Notes under the pieces: generated by a model
Databases searched by the model: none
What the model was told of the DNA's origin: nothing
What the model saw: only the letters and a program-made list of their open reading frames with translations
Position numbers and translations under genes: made by a program
Shown here: positions 17,405 to 25,853 of the stretch, one piece after another
Layout of the letters: the number at the start of each line of letters is the position of its first letter
How positions within the stretch are numbered: the first letter of the stretch is position 1
Origin: Planctomycetota bacterium
GTDB lineage: Bacteria; Planctomycetota; UBA1135; UBA2386
Length of the DNA stretch: 54,948 bases
NCBI GenBank assembly: GCA_025459175.1
Contig: JALORC010000035.1
Location: 1-54,948, forward strand
Direction: 5' to 3'

Positions 17405-19507
17405 TCACTTCGCGGCGCCGGCCTTCAGCTCGTCGAGCACGCGGCCCATGCCGTAGACATGTTGCAGCGCCTGCTCGATCGCGGCGCCGTGCACGCTGAC
17501 CGCGCGTGCTTTCTGCTGGGTGTAGTAGAAGTCGTTCGGCAGCGACTCGATGTTGCCGTCGAAGATCAGGCCGACCACGCGCAGGTCCTGGTCGACGACA
17601 CACGAACCCGAGTTGCCACCGACGATGTCGTTGGTGCTGACGAAGCAGACGCGCTGCGCGAGCGCGATCTTCGCCTCGGCGTCGAGCCACGGTTGCGGGA
17701 TGTCGAACGGGTACTTCTGGCCGAACTCGATGCCGCGCGCATACAGGCCGTAGAACGTCGTCGCCCACGGCGCCACGGTGCCGTTGTAGTCGTAGCCCTG
17801 CACGCGGCCGTCGCTGAAGCGCAGCGTCATCGTCGCATCGGGGCTGGTCGCGGTGCCGTAGACGGCGTGCAGCGCCTGACCGAGCAGGGCGCCCTGCATC
17901 GCGATGGTGCTGCCGAGCTCGCTCTCGCTCTGCTGGGCCGCCTTCTGCAGCGGATACAGCGTGCGCGCCGCGACGATGCCTGGGTCCTCGTCGGCGGCGA
18001 AACGGGCGGCGGCGTCGTCGGCCGCGAGCAGGTCACGCACTTGCTTCGCCTTGCCCAGCGAGCTCTTGCCGAGGGCGCGGGCAGCCGCCTTCCAGTCGAC
18101 GGCGCCGTCCTTGCCGCGGTGCTTGCCGCCGACCGCGACCAGGAACGCGTCGTCCGCCGGCAGCCACTTCGCCGCGCGCGCGAAGTGGTCGACCACCAGC
18201 GCGTCGGTGATCGGGTTGCCGCGCACCTGCATCGCGAGCGCCTCCTCGCGCGCCGCCTTGCGTTCGTCCTCGGGCACCGCCGGATCGAGGGCCTTGGCGA
18301 TCGCGAGGCCACGCTCGAGCACGCCGCTGTAGCTCGGCTGGTAGAACGCGACCTGCGGCTGCACCGTGCGGCGCCGCTGCGAGGCCTGTTCGAGCGTGTC
18401 CCAGATCGCCCCGAAGCGTTCCGTCAGTTTCGGGTCGGCCGCCACCGCGGCGCGGAACTGCGCCTCGTGCGCCTTCTTCTTCGCCAGCAGCGTGTCGTCG
18501 CGCAGCCCTGCCAGCATGCCGCCGATCGCCTTGTTGCTGTTCTCCCAGTTCAGCACGGTGGTCAGCAGGCCCGGGTTGCCCTCGGTGAACGGGCGCAGGA
18601 TCTCGATGCCGTTGTGCAGCTGCTGCAGCGTCATCGGGTACTCGACGTCGCGCTGCACCTCGAGCTGTGCCACCGTCAGCTGGCGGTTGGTGTTGCCGGG
18701 GTTGCCCGGCACGAACACCAGATCGCCTTCCTTGGCGCCGTTCTCGCGCCAGCGGAAGTAGTGCGCCGCGGTGTCCGCGGGCTTGTCGTCCGCGTAGGCG
18801 CGCAGGAACGAGAAGTCGATGCTCCAGCGCGGGTAGGTGAAGTTGTCCGGATCACCGCCGTAGTGCGCGGTCTGCAGGTGCGGCGCGCACACGAGCCGGA
18901 TGTCGTCGTAGATGCGATAGCGATAGAGCTGCTGCACCGCACCCTGATAGAGCGCCACGACCTGGTGCATGAAGCCGGGGTGCGCCTGATCGGCGGCGGC
19001 GATCACTGCCGCGGTGTTGGCCTTGCGCTTCTCGGCGATCGCTTTGGCATCGTCGCCGGCGGCGATACCGGCATCGATCTTCGCGGTGACGTCCTCCTGC
19101 GCGATCAGCTGCTGCACGGTCAGGCCGGGGATCTTGACCTCGTCGCCGAGCGCGGTGGCGGCGAAGCCGTTCTTGACCCAGTCGTTCTCCCCCTGCACCT
19201 GCGCGATCTGATCGCGCACACAGTGGTGGTTGGTCATGATCAGGCCCTGCGGCGACACGAACGACGCCGAGCACCACGGGTTCTCGCGCTCACCGAGGCG
19301 CAGTGCGCCCAGGCGCAGCGAATCGAGCCAGCGCTGGTCCGGCTTGAAGCCGTATTCGCGCTCGAGATAGGCGAGCGGCGGGTTCTCGAACGTCCACATC
19401 TTGCCGAGCGCGAGATGGTCGACGGCGGTCTGGGCGGAGACTGCGGTCGTGAGGGTGGGGGCGGTGAGGGCGAGGCCGAGGAGCCAGGGGCGGAGCGTGC
19501 GGTGCAT
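17405..19507 (-). CDS. S46 family dipeptidyl-peptidase (DPP7/DPP11 type)
   Basis: The 700-residue protein has a signal peptide ending SAQ (residue 26). The mature N-terminus matches S46 peptidases (GKMWTFENPP...WLDSLRLGALRL). The catalytic triad blocks are TNHHC (His94/95), DNFTYPRWSIDFSFLR near 220-235 with the Asp, and NDIVGGNSGSCVV with nucleophile Ser633. These periplasmic enzymes cut dipeptides from protein N-termini. The block after the Ser reads GLIFDGN. From memory, Arg in that stretch marks acid-specific DPP11 and Gly marks DPP7, so hydrophobic P1 specificity is suggested but not secure. A role in scavenging protein-derived peptides fits a heterotroph. Confidence 0.9.
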   Translation of the reverse strand: MHRTLRPWLLGLALTAPTLTTAVSAQTAVDHLALGKMWTFENPPLAYLEREYGFKPDQRWLDSLRLGALRLGERENPWCSASFVSPQGLIMTNHHCVRDQIAQVQGENDWVKNGFAATALGDEVKIPGLTVQQLIAQEDVTAKIDAGIAAGDDAKAIAEKRKANTAAVIAAADQAHPGFMHQVVALYQGAVQQLYRYRIYDDIRLVCAPHLQTAHYGGDPDNFTYPRWSIDFSFLRAYADDKPADTAAHYFRWRENGAKEGDLVFVPGNPGNTNRQLTVAQLEVQRDVEYPMTLQQLHNGIEILRPFTEGNPGLLTTVLNWENSNKAIGGMLAGLRDDTLLAKKKAHEAQFRAAVAADPKLTERFGAIWDTLEQASQRRRTVQPQVAFYQPSYSGVLERGLAIAKALDPAVPEDERKAAREEALAMQVRGNPITDALVVDHFARAAKWLPADDAFLVAVGGKHRGKDGAVDWKAAARALGKSSLGKAKQVRDLLAADDAAARFAADEDPGIVAARTLYPLQKAAQQSESELGSTIAMQGALLGQALHAVYGTATSPDATMTLRFSDGRVQGYDYNGTVAPWATTFYGLYARGIEFGQKYPFDIPQPWLDAEAKIALAQRVCFVSTNDIVGGNSGSCVVDQDLRVVGLIFDGNIESLPNDFYYTQQKARAVSVHGAAIEQALQHVYGMGRVLDELKAGAAK

Positions 19508-19614
19508 GCGGGTTGGGGTCGGATTCCGGGGGCGGGGAATCTACGTGGCTCCGATGGGGGCGGACAGTCGAGGGCTCGGAAAGGGTGCGGAGCCGCCTCA
19601 TGGCCCCGCATCCG

Positions 19615-22269
19615 TCACCTGCCGCCGGCGGCGGCCGCCTTCTCCCGCAGCTTCTGCAGCACCTCGAGATCGTGCTCGACCGTGATCAGCTGACCGCGCA
19701 CCGGCGACGCCTTGTCCGCGGCGGCGTGCGTTTCCTGGCAGCGGCGCAGTGCGGCCTCTGCCTGCTCGAACCGGCCGAGATTCATCGCGCAGCGACCGAT
19801 GCCGAGGTCGCAGCGATAGATGTTGGCGAGCTGGGCCGGTTCGGCGGCGGCGGCGATCGCGCGGCACTCCTCGAACATCGCCAGCCCGGTCGCATGCTCC
19901 CCCGAGGCCCGGCGCAGGTCGGCCGCCAGCGTGAACGACATCACGGTGCTCGGGTGCTTGGGCCCGAGGTTGGCGCGGCGCAGCGCCAGCGCCTGGTCGG
20001 CGTGTTCGGTGCCGGCGGCGTGCTGCCCGGCGTCGCGTTCGGCGGTGGCGAGGTTGCCGAGGATCGCGGCGTAGGCCGGGTGCTTCTCGCCCTCGCGCCG
20101 CAGCAGGCGCGCGGCGGCGTCGCGATAGTGACCGACCGCGTCGTCGTAGCGACCGAGCCCGAGCTCGATGCCGGCCAGGTTGTTGATGGTGCCGATCGTG
20201 TCGGGATGGTCCTCGCCGACCACACGTCGACGCACCTCGAGCAGCCGCTGCAGCGTCGGCAGCACCGCGGCACGTTCGCCGCGGGAGTACTGTACCATCA
20301 TCAGATTGCCGAGCGCGGTCAGCGAGTCGGGATGGTCCTCGCCCTTGGTCGCCACCAGATTGGTCAACGTCGAGCGATAGATCGTCTCCGCGGCCTCGAG
20401 ATCGCCGAGTTCGTGCAGCACGCCGGCGAGCAGGCTGCTGGCGGTCAGTGTCGCCCGATCGGCGGCGCCGTGCCGCGCGGTCATGTCGGCGACCAGCGGT
20501 TCGAGCAGCGTGCGCGCGCCCTTGCGATCGCCGCGGGCGCGCAGCAGGTCGGCGCGACGGGTGCCGATCGACGCCGCCAGCGAACCGGGTTCGGCGACCT
20601 CGGCGAGCCCTGCGGCGGCCGCGTCGAGCGACTGTTCGGCGGCGGCCAGCTCCCCGCGGCGGATCTGCACCAGGCTCAGGTCGGCGAGCGAACGAGCGTG
20701 ATCGCGTCGGGCTGCGGGCAGCGCCGCCAGCGTCTCGACACTCGCCTGCAGGTGCTTCTCGGCCTCGCCGAGCAGACCGAGGCCGAAGTAGGCGATGCCG
20801 ACCGTGTGTGCGAGCGCGCCGCGGATCTCGGCCTGGTCCTGCAGCCGGCTGCCGAGGTCGCGCGCCGCGCGGGCCAGCGCGTCGGCCATCTTCACCTCGC
20901 GCCCGTCCTTGCCCGGATCGACCGACGAGAACACGTCGAGCAGGAACTCCACTGCCGCCGCGGCGCGGGCGCCCGCCGACTCCGCGACCGCGCGGCCCTG
21001 CCGTTCGGCTTGTTCGGCGGCGAGAGTGCGTTGCAGCGCCAGCTGCACCGCGACGCGACCTTCGCGCTCGGCGCGTTCGGCTTCGCGCGTGCGCAGCAGC
21101 GCCAGCGACACCGTGGTCAGCGCCGCGAACGTGACGGCGACCACGATGCCGACCGCGCTGACCGCGAGTCGGTGGCGCCGCACGAACTTGCCGAGCCGGT
21201 AGCGGCGACTCGGTGGTGCCGCCAGCACCGGTTCGTCGTCGAGCAGCCGCTGCACGTCGGCGGCGAGCTCGGCGGCGCTGCCGTAGCGGGCCGCCGGTTC
21301 CTTGCGCAGTGCTCGCGCGGTGATCCAATCGATTTCTGGCGGGCAGTCGTGCACCAGCGACGACGGCGGCAACGGTTCGCGTTCGACGATCGTGCGACAG
21401 GCGGCGGCGAGCGACAGATCGTCGAGGTCGAACGGCTTCCTGCCGGTGACCAGTTCGTGCAGCACGGCGCCGAGTCCGTAGACATCGGTGCGCACGTCGA
21501 TCGCGCGGCCTTCGACCTGCTCCGGGCTCATGTAGGCGAGCGTGCCCAGCAGTTGCCCGCCTTCGGTGCGTTGCTGGCCGTCGGCCTGCTGCACGCGCGC
21601 GATGCCGAAGTCGATCAGCTTCGGCGTGCCGTCGGGCAGCACCAGGATGTTGGCCGGCTTCAGGTCGCGATGGATCACGCCGCGCTGGTGCGCGTGCTGC
21701 ACGGCGTCGGCGATGCGCACGAACAGCGCGAGGCGATCGCGCCGATCGGCGCCGCTCTGCGCGCTGCGACCGAGCGGCACCGCGCCGTCGAGCAGTTCCA
21801 TCGCGAACCAGCAGGTGCCGTCGGCCTCGATGCCGGCTTCGTGGACCTGCGCGATGCCGGGATGCTGCAGGCGCGCGAGGGCCTCGATCTCGGCCTCGAA
21901 GCGGTGGCGGCCGCGCGTGTCGCCGAGCTGGCCGCGCATGATCTTCAGCGCGACGCGGCGACGCGGGCGTTCTTGTTCGGCGATGTGCACGACGCCCATG
22001 CCGCCCTGCCCGAGCAGTTCGCCGAGCACGAACGGGCCGAGGCGGCTGCCGGGGCCCTGGACGATCGGCGCGGGCGCCGTGGCGGCGACCGGTGGCTGCA
22101 GGAAGTCGTCGTCCGGATCGAACCGATCGTGCTGCAGCAGGCGATCGACCGCGGCGCGCAGTTCGCCGGTGCGGCCGAGTTGCTGGTCCAGCCAGTCGGC
22201 GCGCTGTGCCGGTGGCACTTCCAGCGCGCGCTCGAACGCGGCGCGCACCTCGTTCCAGGCCGGGCTCAT
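19615..22269 (-). CDS. Transmembrane Ser/Thr protein kinase with TPR sensor tail
   Basis: The 884-residue Hanks-type kinase has its catalytic domain at about residues 78-345: GQGGMGVV loop, Lys109 in VALK, HRDLKPAN with Asp202, DFG Asp220, and SPE in place of APE. One membrane helix (about 368-392) follows. A long outer region then has a coiled-coil-like start (390-440) and many TPR units to the end. Its ATG overlaps the stop of the upstream ECF sigma gene (ATGA), so the two are co-translated. In ECF43-type systems such kinases phosphorylate their partner sigma factor, and I infer the same here. The ORF could be extended upstream, but that would run through the sigma gene; the ATG at 22269 is right. 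Confidence 0.9.
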   Translation of the reverse strand: MSPAWNEVRAAFERALEVPPAQRADWLDQQLGRTGELRAAVDRLLQHDRFDPDDDFLQPPVAATAPAPIVQGPGSRLGPFVLGELLGQGGMGVVHIAEQERPRRRVALKIMRGQLGDTRGRHRFEAEIEALARLQHPGIAQVHEAGIEADGTCWFAMELLDGAVPLGRSAQSGADRRDRLALFVRIADAVQHAHQRGVIHRDLKPANILVLPDGTPKLIDFGIARVQQADGQQRTEGGQLLGTLAYMSPEQVEGRAIDVRTDVYGLGAVLHELVTGRKPFDLDDLSLAAACRTIVEREPLPPSSLVHDCPPEIDWITARALRKEPAARYGSAAELAADVQRLLDDEPVLAAPPSRRYRLGKFVRRHRLAVSAVGIVVAVTFAALTTVSLALLRTREAERAEREGRVAVQLALQRTLAAEQAERQGRAVAESAGARAAAAVEFLLDVFSSVDPGKDGREVKMADALARAARDLGSRLQDQAEIRGALAHTVGIAYFGLGLLGEAEKHLQASVETLAALPAARRDHARSLADLSLVQIRRGELAAAEQSLDAAAAGLAEVAEPGSLAASIGTRRADLLRARGDRKGARTLLEPLVADMTARHGAADRATLTASSLLAGVLHELGDLEAAETIYRSTLTNLVATKGEDHPDSLTALGNLMMVQYSRGERAAVLPTLQRLLEVRRRVVGEDHPDTIGTINNLAGIELGLGRYDDAVGHYRDAAARLLRREGEKHPAYAAILGNLATAERDAGQHAAGTEHADQALALRRANLGPKHPSTVMSFTLAADLRRASGEHATGLAMFEECRAIAAAAEPAQLANIYRCDLGIGRCAMNLGRFEQAEAALRRCQETHAAADKASPVRGQLITVEHDLEVLQKLREKAAAAGGR

Positions 22270-22826
22270 CGGTCGGCCAGCTCCGCCCGCAGGAACGAGT
22301 TCGCCAGCCGCCAGCTGCGTTCGACGCTGCTCAGCGAGACGCCCATCGTGTCCGCGATCTCCTGCATCGGCAGCCCGGCGAAGAAGCGCAGTTCGACGAG
22401 TTCGGCCAGCGCAGGATCGACGGCGCCGAGCCGCTGCATCGCTTCGTCGAGCGCGATCAGGTCGATCGCGCGGGCGTCGTAGGCATCGGCGATGCCGTCG
22501 AGTTCGACCCGCAAGGCGTCGCCGCCGCGCTTCTGGCTCTTGCGCGCGCGCAGGTGGTCGACCAGCACCGAGCGCATCGCCCTGGCAGCGGCGCGCAGGA
22601 AGTGGCTGCGATCTGCGAACGGCGCCTGTCGGTTGGGCACCAGTTTGATCCACGCCTCGTGCACCAGCGCGGTCGGCTGCAGCGTGCTGCCTTGCTGGGC
22701 GCCGATGTGGCGCGCGCGTTCGCGCAGCTCGGCGTAGAGGTGCTCGAACAGCGCCGACGACGCCGATCGGTCGCCGGCCTGGGCGGCGCGCAGCAGAGCG
22801 GTCACGGCATGCGGATCGTCGGGCAC
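22266..22826 (-). CDS. ECF RNA polymerase sigma factor, kinase-linked type
   Basis: The 186-residue sigma factor has region 2 (about residues 10-95) and region 4 with a helix-turn-helix (MQEIADTMGVSLSSVERSW, about 152-170). It matches the TIGR02999-like subgroup common in Planctomycetota and usually found beside Ser/Thr kinases. The usual acidic DDLVQE stretch of region 2 reads PTALVHEAW, with Thr52 where an Asp would be expected. In EcfP of Vibrio parahaemolyticus (ECF43), phosphorylation of a region 2 Thr by its kinase creates the needed negative charge. The same switch is plausible here. No anti-sigma gene is visible, consistent with that mechanism. Confidence 0.87.
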   Translation of the reverse strand: MPDDPHAVTALLRAAQAGDRSASSALFEHLYAELRERARHIGAQQGSTLQPTALVHEAWIKLVPNRQAPFADRSHFLRAAARAMRSVLVDHLRARKSQKRGGDALRVELDGIADAYDARAIDLIALDEAMQRLGAVDPALAELVELRFFAGLPMQEIADTMGVSLSSVERSWRLANSFLRAELADR

Positions 22827-22835
22827 GGCAGGAAA

Positions 22836-22864
22836 CCCTACTGCGGGGGCCGCAGGGCGTAGGG
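22836..22864. promoter_or_regulatory. Long inverted repeat just upstream of the sigma-factor start
   Basis: CCCTAC-TGCGG, loop GGG, then CCGCA, a GGGC bulge and GTAGGG form an 11-bp interrupted stem. It sits 10-38 bp before the sigma ATG. In the transcript it would fold in the 5' leader close to the start codon. It could be an operator or a leader hairpin controlling translation; nothing more can be said from sequence alone. Confidence 0.4.
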
Positions 22865-23036
22865 GAAACGACGGGAGTGAATGTGGATCTCAACCAGGGA
22901 CGCGCGCGATGTCGACGGCGTCATGGGGGATTGCGATGCAGCGGCGATGCCTCGATCCGGGATCGCGTTCGCGTCGGCGACCTGGGGGTTATCCATGTGG
23001 TACCCTGGCCCCGCTCGTTTCGAGCCGGGGGAACAC

Positions 23037-24563
23037 ATGAAGGGGATCCGAACGACGGCGATCGGTTGTTGCCTGCTGCTGACCGCGTGCAGCGGCGGTG
23101 GCGGCGAAGGTGGTGGTGCCACGGGCCAGGGACTGCCCGAGAACTCGATGCGCGCGGCCGCCACCTACGGCGCGGCCGACCTCGATCACCTGCTCGGGCG
23201 CACCGTGTTCGGCATCGACCCTGCGACCCGCGCCGCGGCGCTGGCCATGGGGCTGCCGGCCTTCGTCGACTCGATGCTCGAGTTCCCGACCTCGGGCACC
23301 TCGGCGGTGGAGACCGCGGCCCGCGCCTATCTGGTCAACACCACCGATCCGGCCGGCCTCGAGGGCAAGTTCCCGAGCACGACCGACATCACCGACTGGT
23401 GGCTGTACCTGATGCTGCGCTCGGAGCACCCGTTCCGCGAGCGGTTGGCGATGTTCTGGCAGGACCACTTCGCGATCTCGTCGGTCGCGCTGCGAGCCGA
23501 GGAGCGCTACCTGATGGTCGACTACATCGAGAAGCTGCGCCGTCAGGGCATCGGCAACTTCCGCACGCTGGTGCTCGACATCGCCCGGGACGGCGCGATG
23601 CTCGAATGGCTCGACGGCTCGAGCAGCGTCAAGGGCGAGCCGAACGAGAACTTCGCCCGCGAGTTCTTCGAGCTGTTCACGGTCGGCGCCGATCGCGGCT
23701 ACACCGAGACCGACATCCAGGAGGCGGCGCGCGCCTTCACCGGTTACCGCAACCGCCTCGACACCGCGACCAACCTGCGGGTGCTCGAGTTCGACGGCAA
23801 CCGCAAGGACGTCGGCACCAAGGTGCTGTTCGGCGACGTGATCCTGCCGAGCCGCGGTCTGGCCGCCGATGACTACGACCTGGTCGTCGATGCGACGTTC
23901 CTGCACCTCGACGTCGCCTCGTGGCTGGCCGAGAAGCTGTTGCTCGAGTTCGTCACCGACACGCCGAGCGACGGGCTGATCGCCAACCTCGCGGCGGTGA
24001 TCCGCACCCACGACTACGAGATGAAGCCGGTGCTGCGCACGCTGTTCCTCAGCGAGGCGTTCTACCTGCGCAAGAAGCAGATCATCCGGATGCCGATCGA
24101 CTACGGCATCGGCATCGTGCGCGCCACCGGGCTGATGGTCTCGCCGGAGGCGATGCGGGCCGAACTGCTGTCGCTGGCGCAGGTGCCGGCCGAGCCACCG
24201 TCGGTGTTCGGCTGGCCGCAGGGTGAGCAGTGGCTCTCCGCCGCGGGCATGGTCGAGCGCGCCAATCTCGTGCGGCGCCTGATCGGCGAACGCACCTACC
24301 AGACCACCAACGGCTTCGTGATCAACATGCCGGCGGGCACGCCCGACGCCGCCGCGGTCGTCGACCACTTCGCGTCGCTGCTGGCGATCGAGCTGAGTGT
24401 CGAGGAACGGGCGACGCTGATCACCTACCTCGACACCAACGTGCCGAGTCCGGGCGTCGAGCAGCCGGATCCGTTCGATCCGGCCAACGCGCAGGACATC
24501 AGCAATCGCGTCCGCGGCCTCGTCTACATCCTCGCCAACCACCCCGACGCGCTGCGTCGCTGA
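23037..24563 (+). CDS. DUF1800 family lipoprotein
   Basis: The 508-residue lipoprotein has lipobox LLTAC with Cys18 followed by a Gly-rich linker. DUF1800 landmarks are HLLGRTVFG near 60, MFWQDHFA near 140, and NENFAREFFELFTVG near 206. The function of the family is not established. It is nearly always paired with a DUF1501 gene, as here, and the pair is thought to be exported. A GGGGG-containing ribosome site lies eight bases before ATG 23037. It begins a three-gene operon with tight spacing (16 and 2 bp). Confidence 0.88.
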   Translation: MKGIRTTAIGCCLLLTACSGGGGEGGGATGQGLPENSMRAAATYGAADLDHLLGRTVFGIDPATRAAALAMGLPAFVDSMLEFPTSGTSAVETAARAYLVNTTDPAGLEGKFPSTTDITDWWLYLMLRSEHPFRERLAMFWQDHFAISSVALRAEERYLMVDYIEKLRRQGIGNFRTLVLDIARDGAMLEWLDGSSSVKGEPNENFAREFFELFTVGADRGYTETDIQEAARAFTGYRNRLDTATNLRVLEFDGNRKDVGTKVLFGDVILPSRGLAADDYDLVVDATFLHLDVASWLAEKLLLEFVTDTPSDGLIANLAAVIRTHDYEMKPVLRTLFLSEAFYLRKKQIIRMPIDYGIGIVRATGLMVSPEAMRAELLSLAQVPAEPPSVFGWPQGEQWLSAAGMVERANLVRRLIGERTYQTTNGFVINMPAGTPDAAAVVDHFASLLAIELSVEERATLITYLDTNVPSPGVEQPDPFDPANAQDISNRVRGLVYILANHPDALRR

Positions 24564-24579
24564 ACCGGAGGAGATCACC

Positions 24580-25851
24580 ATGAACCTGCATCGAAACCAA
24601 GACGGCGACACCTGCTCCCGGCGCGACGTTCTGCGCGGCGCGCTCGGCGCCTTCGGCCTCGCGGCGCTCGGCCCGATCGACCGTGCCTGTGCGGCCGTCC
24701 CGCTGATGCGCCCTGCGGTGGCGACCCAGAAGTTCCTCGTCGTCGTCGAACTCGACGGCGGCAACGACGCGCTCAACATGGTCGTGCCGCAGGGGCTCAG
24801 CCAGTACACGGTGCGGCGGCCGACGATCGCGCTCGGCGCCGGCGTCACCGAGGCGCTGGACAGCGGTCCGTTCGCGACCAGCCAGTTCCGGCTCAACGGC
24901 CGCATGACGCGCCTCGCGCAGATGTATCGCGACGGCGAGGTGGCGATGGTGCACCGCGCCGGGTACCCGAACCCCAACCAGAGTCACGACACCAGCAAGC
25001 TGATCTGGTCGTCGGGTCAGCGCGAAGGGCTGTTCACCGCCAACGGATGGATCGCGCGCTACGCCGCGCTCGCCGCGCCGACGCCGCTCGGCGCCGTGTC
25101 GCTGCGCCGCGGTCGCCACCGGGCGTTGAGCGGCGGCGGCAGCAATCCGCTGACGCTCGACTCGCTCGGCTCGTTCCGCTACGAGAGCGACTCGGCGTTC
25201 ACCAACAACCACCGGCTGCGCATCGAGCTGGTGCGGGAGATGTTGCAGGCCCGCGCCAGTTCGGCGACGCGCGACGCACTGCTGACCGGCCACCAGCTGG
25301 CCGACCAGATCGGTGCGGCGGTCAGTGGCTACACCTCCGGCGTCACCTACGCCACCGCCGGCATCAGCCAGGCGCTGCGCGACGTGGCGATGATGCTGCA
25401 GGCGGGCTTCGAGACGCGCATCTTCTACACCGGCTTCGGTGGCTTCGACACGCACGCCGCCCAGGGCTCGCTGACCGGCACGCACGCGAACCTGCTCGGC
25501 AACCTGGACGAGGCGCTGAAGTCGTTCGCCGACGACTGCAAGGCGATGGGCATCTGGCAGAACTGCGTCGTCGCGGTGATCTCGGAGTTCGGCCGCCGCA
25601 ACTTCGAGAACGGCTCGTCGGGCACCGACCACGGTGGTGCGACCTGCATGCTGCTGACCGGCGGCGCGGTGACGGGTGGCCAGCACGGCGTGGCGCCGAC
25701 CGACCAGGACCTGTTGCAGAGCGTGCTGCCCTACGCGGTCGACTTCCGCGCCGTCTACAGCCAGATCCTCGGCGAGCACCTCGGCCTCGCCGAGCCGGCG
25801 CGCGTGTTCTCGGAAGCGTTCACCTCGCCGGTGGGCGTCAACGTGGTGTGA
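24580..25851 (+). CDS. DUF1501 family Tat-exported protein
   Basis: The 423-residue product has a twin-arginine signal (SRRDVLRG at residues 13-20, then a hydrophobic stretch to about 35). The DUF1501 core has LDGGNDALNMVVP near 60, NPNQSHDTSKLIW near 130, GFGGFDTHAAQG near 285 and VISEFGRRNFENGSSGTDHGG near 330. The last block resembles the metal-binding face of the alkaline-phosphatase/sulfatase fold, to which this family is distantly related. The real substrate is unknown. A strong ribosome site, GGAGGAG, precedes the ATG. It is paired with DUF1800 upstream. Confidence 0.88.
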   Translation: MNLHRNQDGDTCSRRDVLRGALGAFGLAALGPIDRACAAVPLMRPAVATQKFLVVVELDGGNDALNMVVPQGLSQYTVRRPTIALGAGVTEALDSGPFATSQFRLNGRMTRLAQMYRDGEVAMVHRAGYPNPNQSHDTSKLIWSSGQREGLFTANGWIARYAALAAPTPLGAVSLRRGRHRALSGGGSNPLTLDSLGSFRYESDSAFTNNHRLRIELVREMLQARASSATRDALLTGHQLADQIGAAVSGYTSGVTYATAGISQALRDVAMMLQAGFETRIFYTGFGGFDTHAAQGSLTGTHANLLGNLDEALKSFADDCKAMGIWQNCVVAVISEFGRRNFENGSSGTDHGGATCMLLTGGAVTGGQHGVAPTDQDLLQSVLPYAVDFRAVYSQILGEHLGLAEPARVFSEAFTSPVGVNVV

Positions 25852-25853
25852 GC

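Noticed and set aside
19615..22893. A 1092-residue kinase frame starting at 22893
   Set aside because: The extension runs through the sigma-factor gene in another frame; the ATG at 22269 overlaps the sigma stop and starts the known domain.
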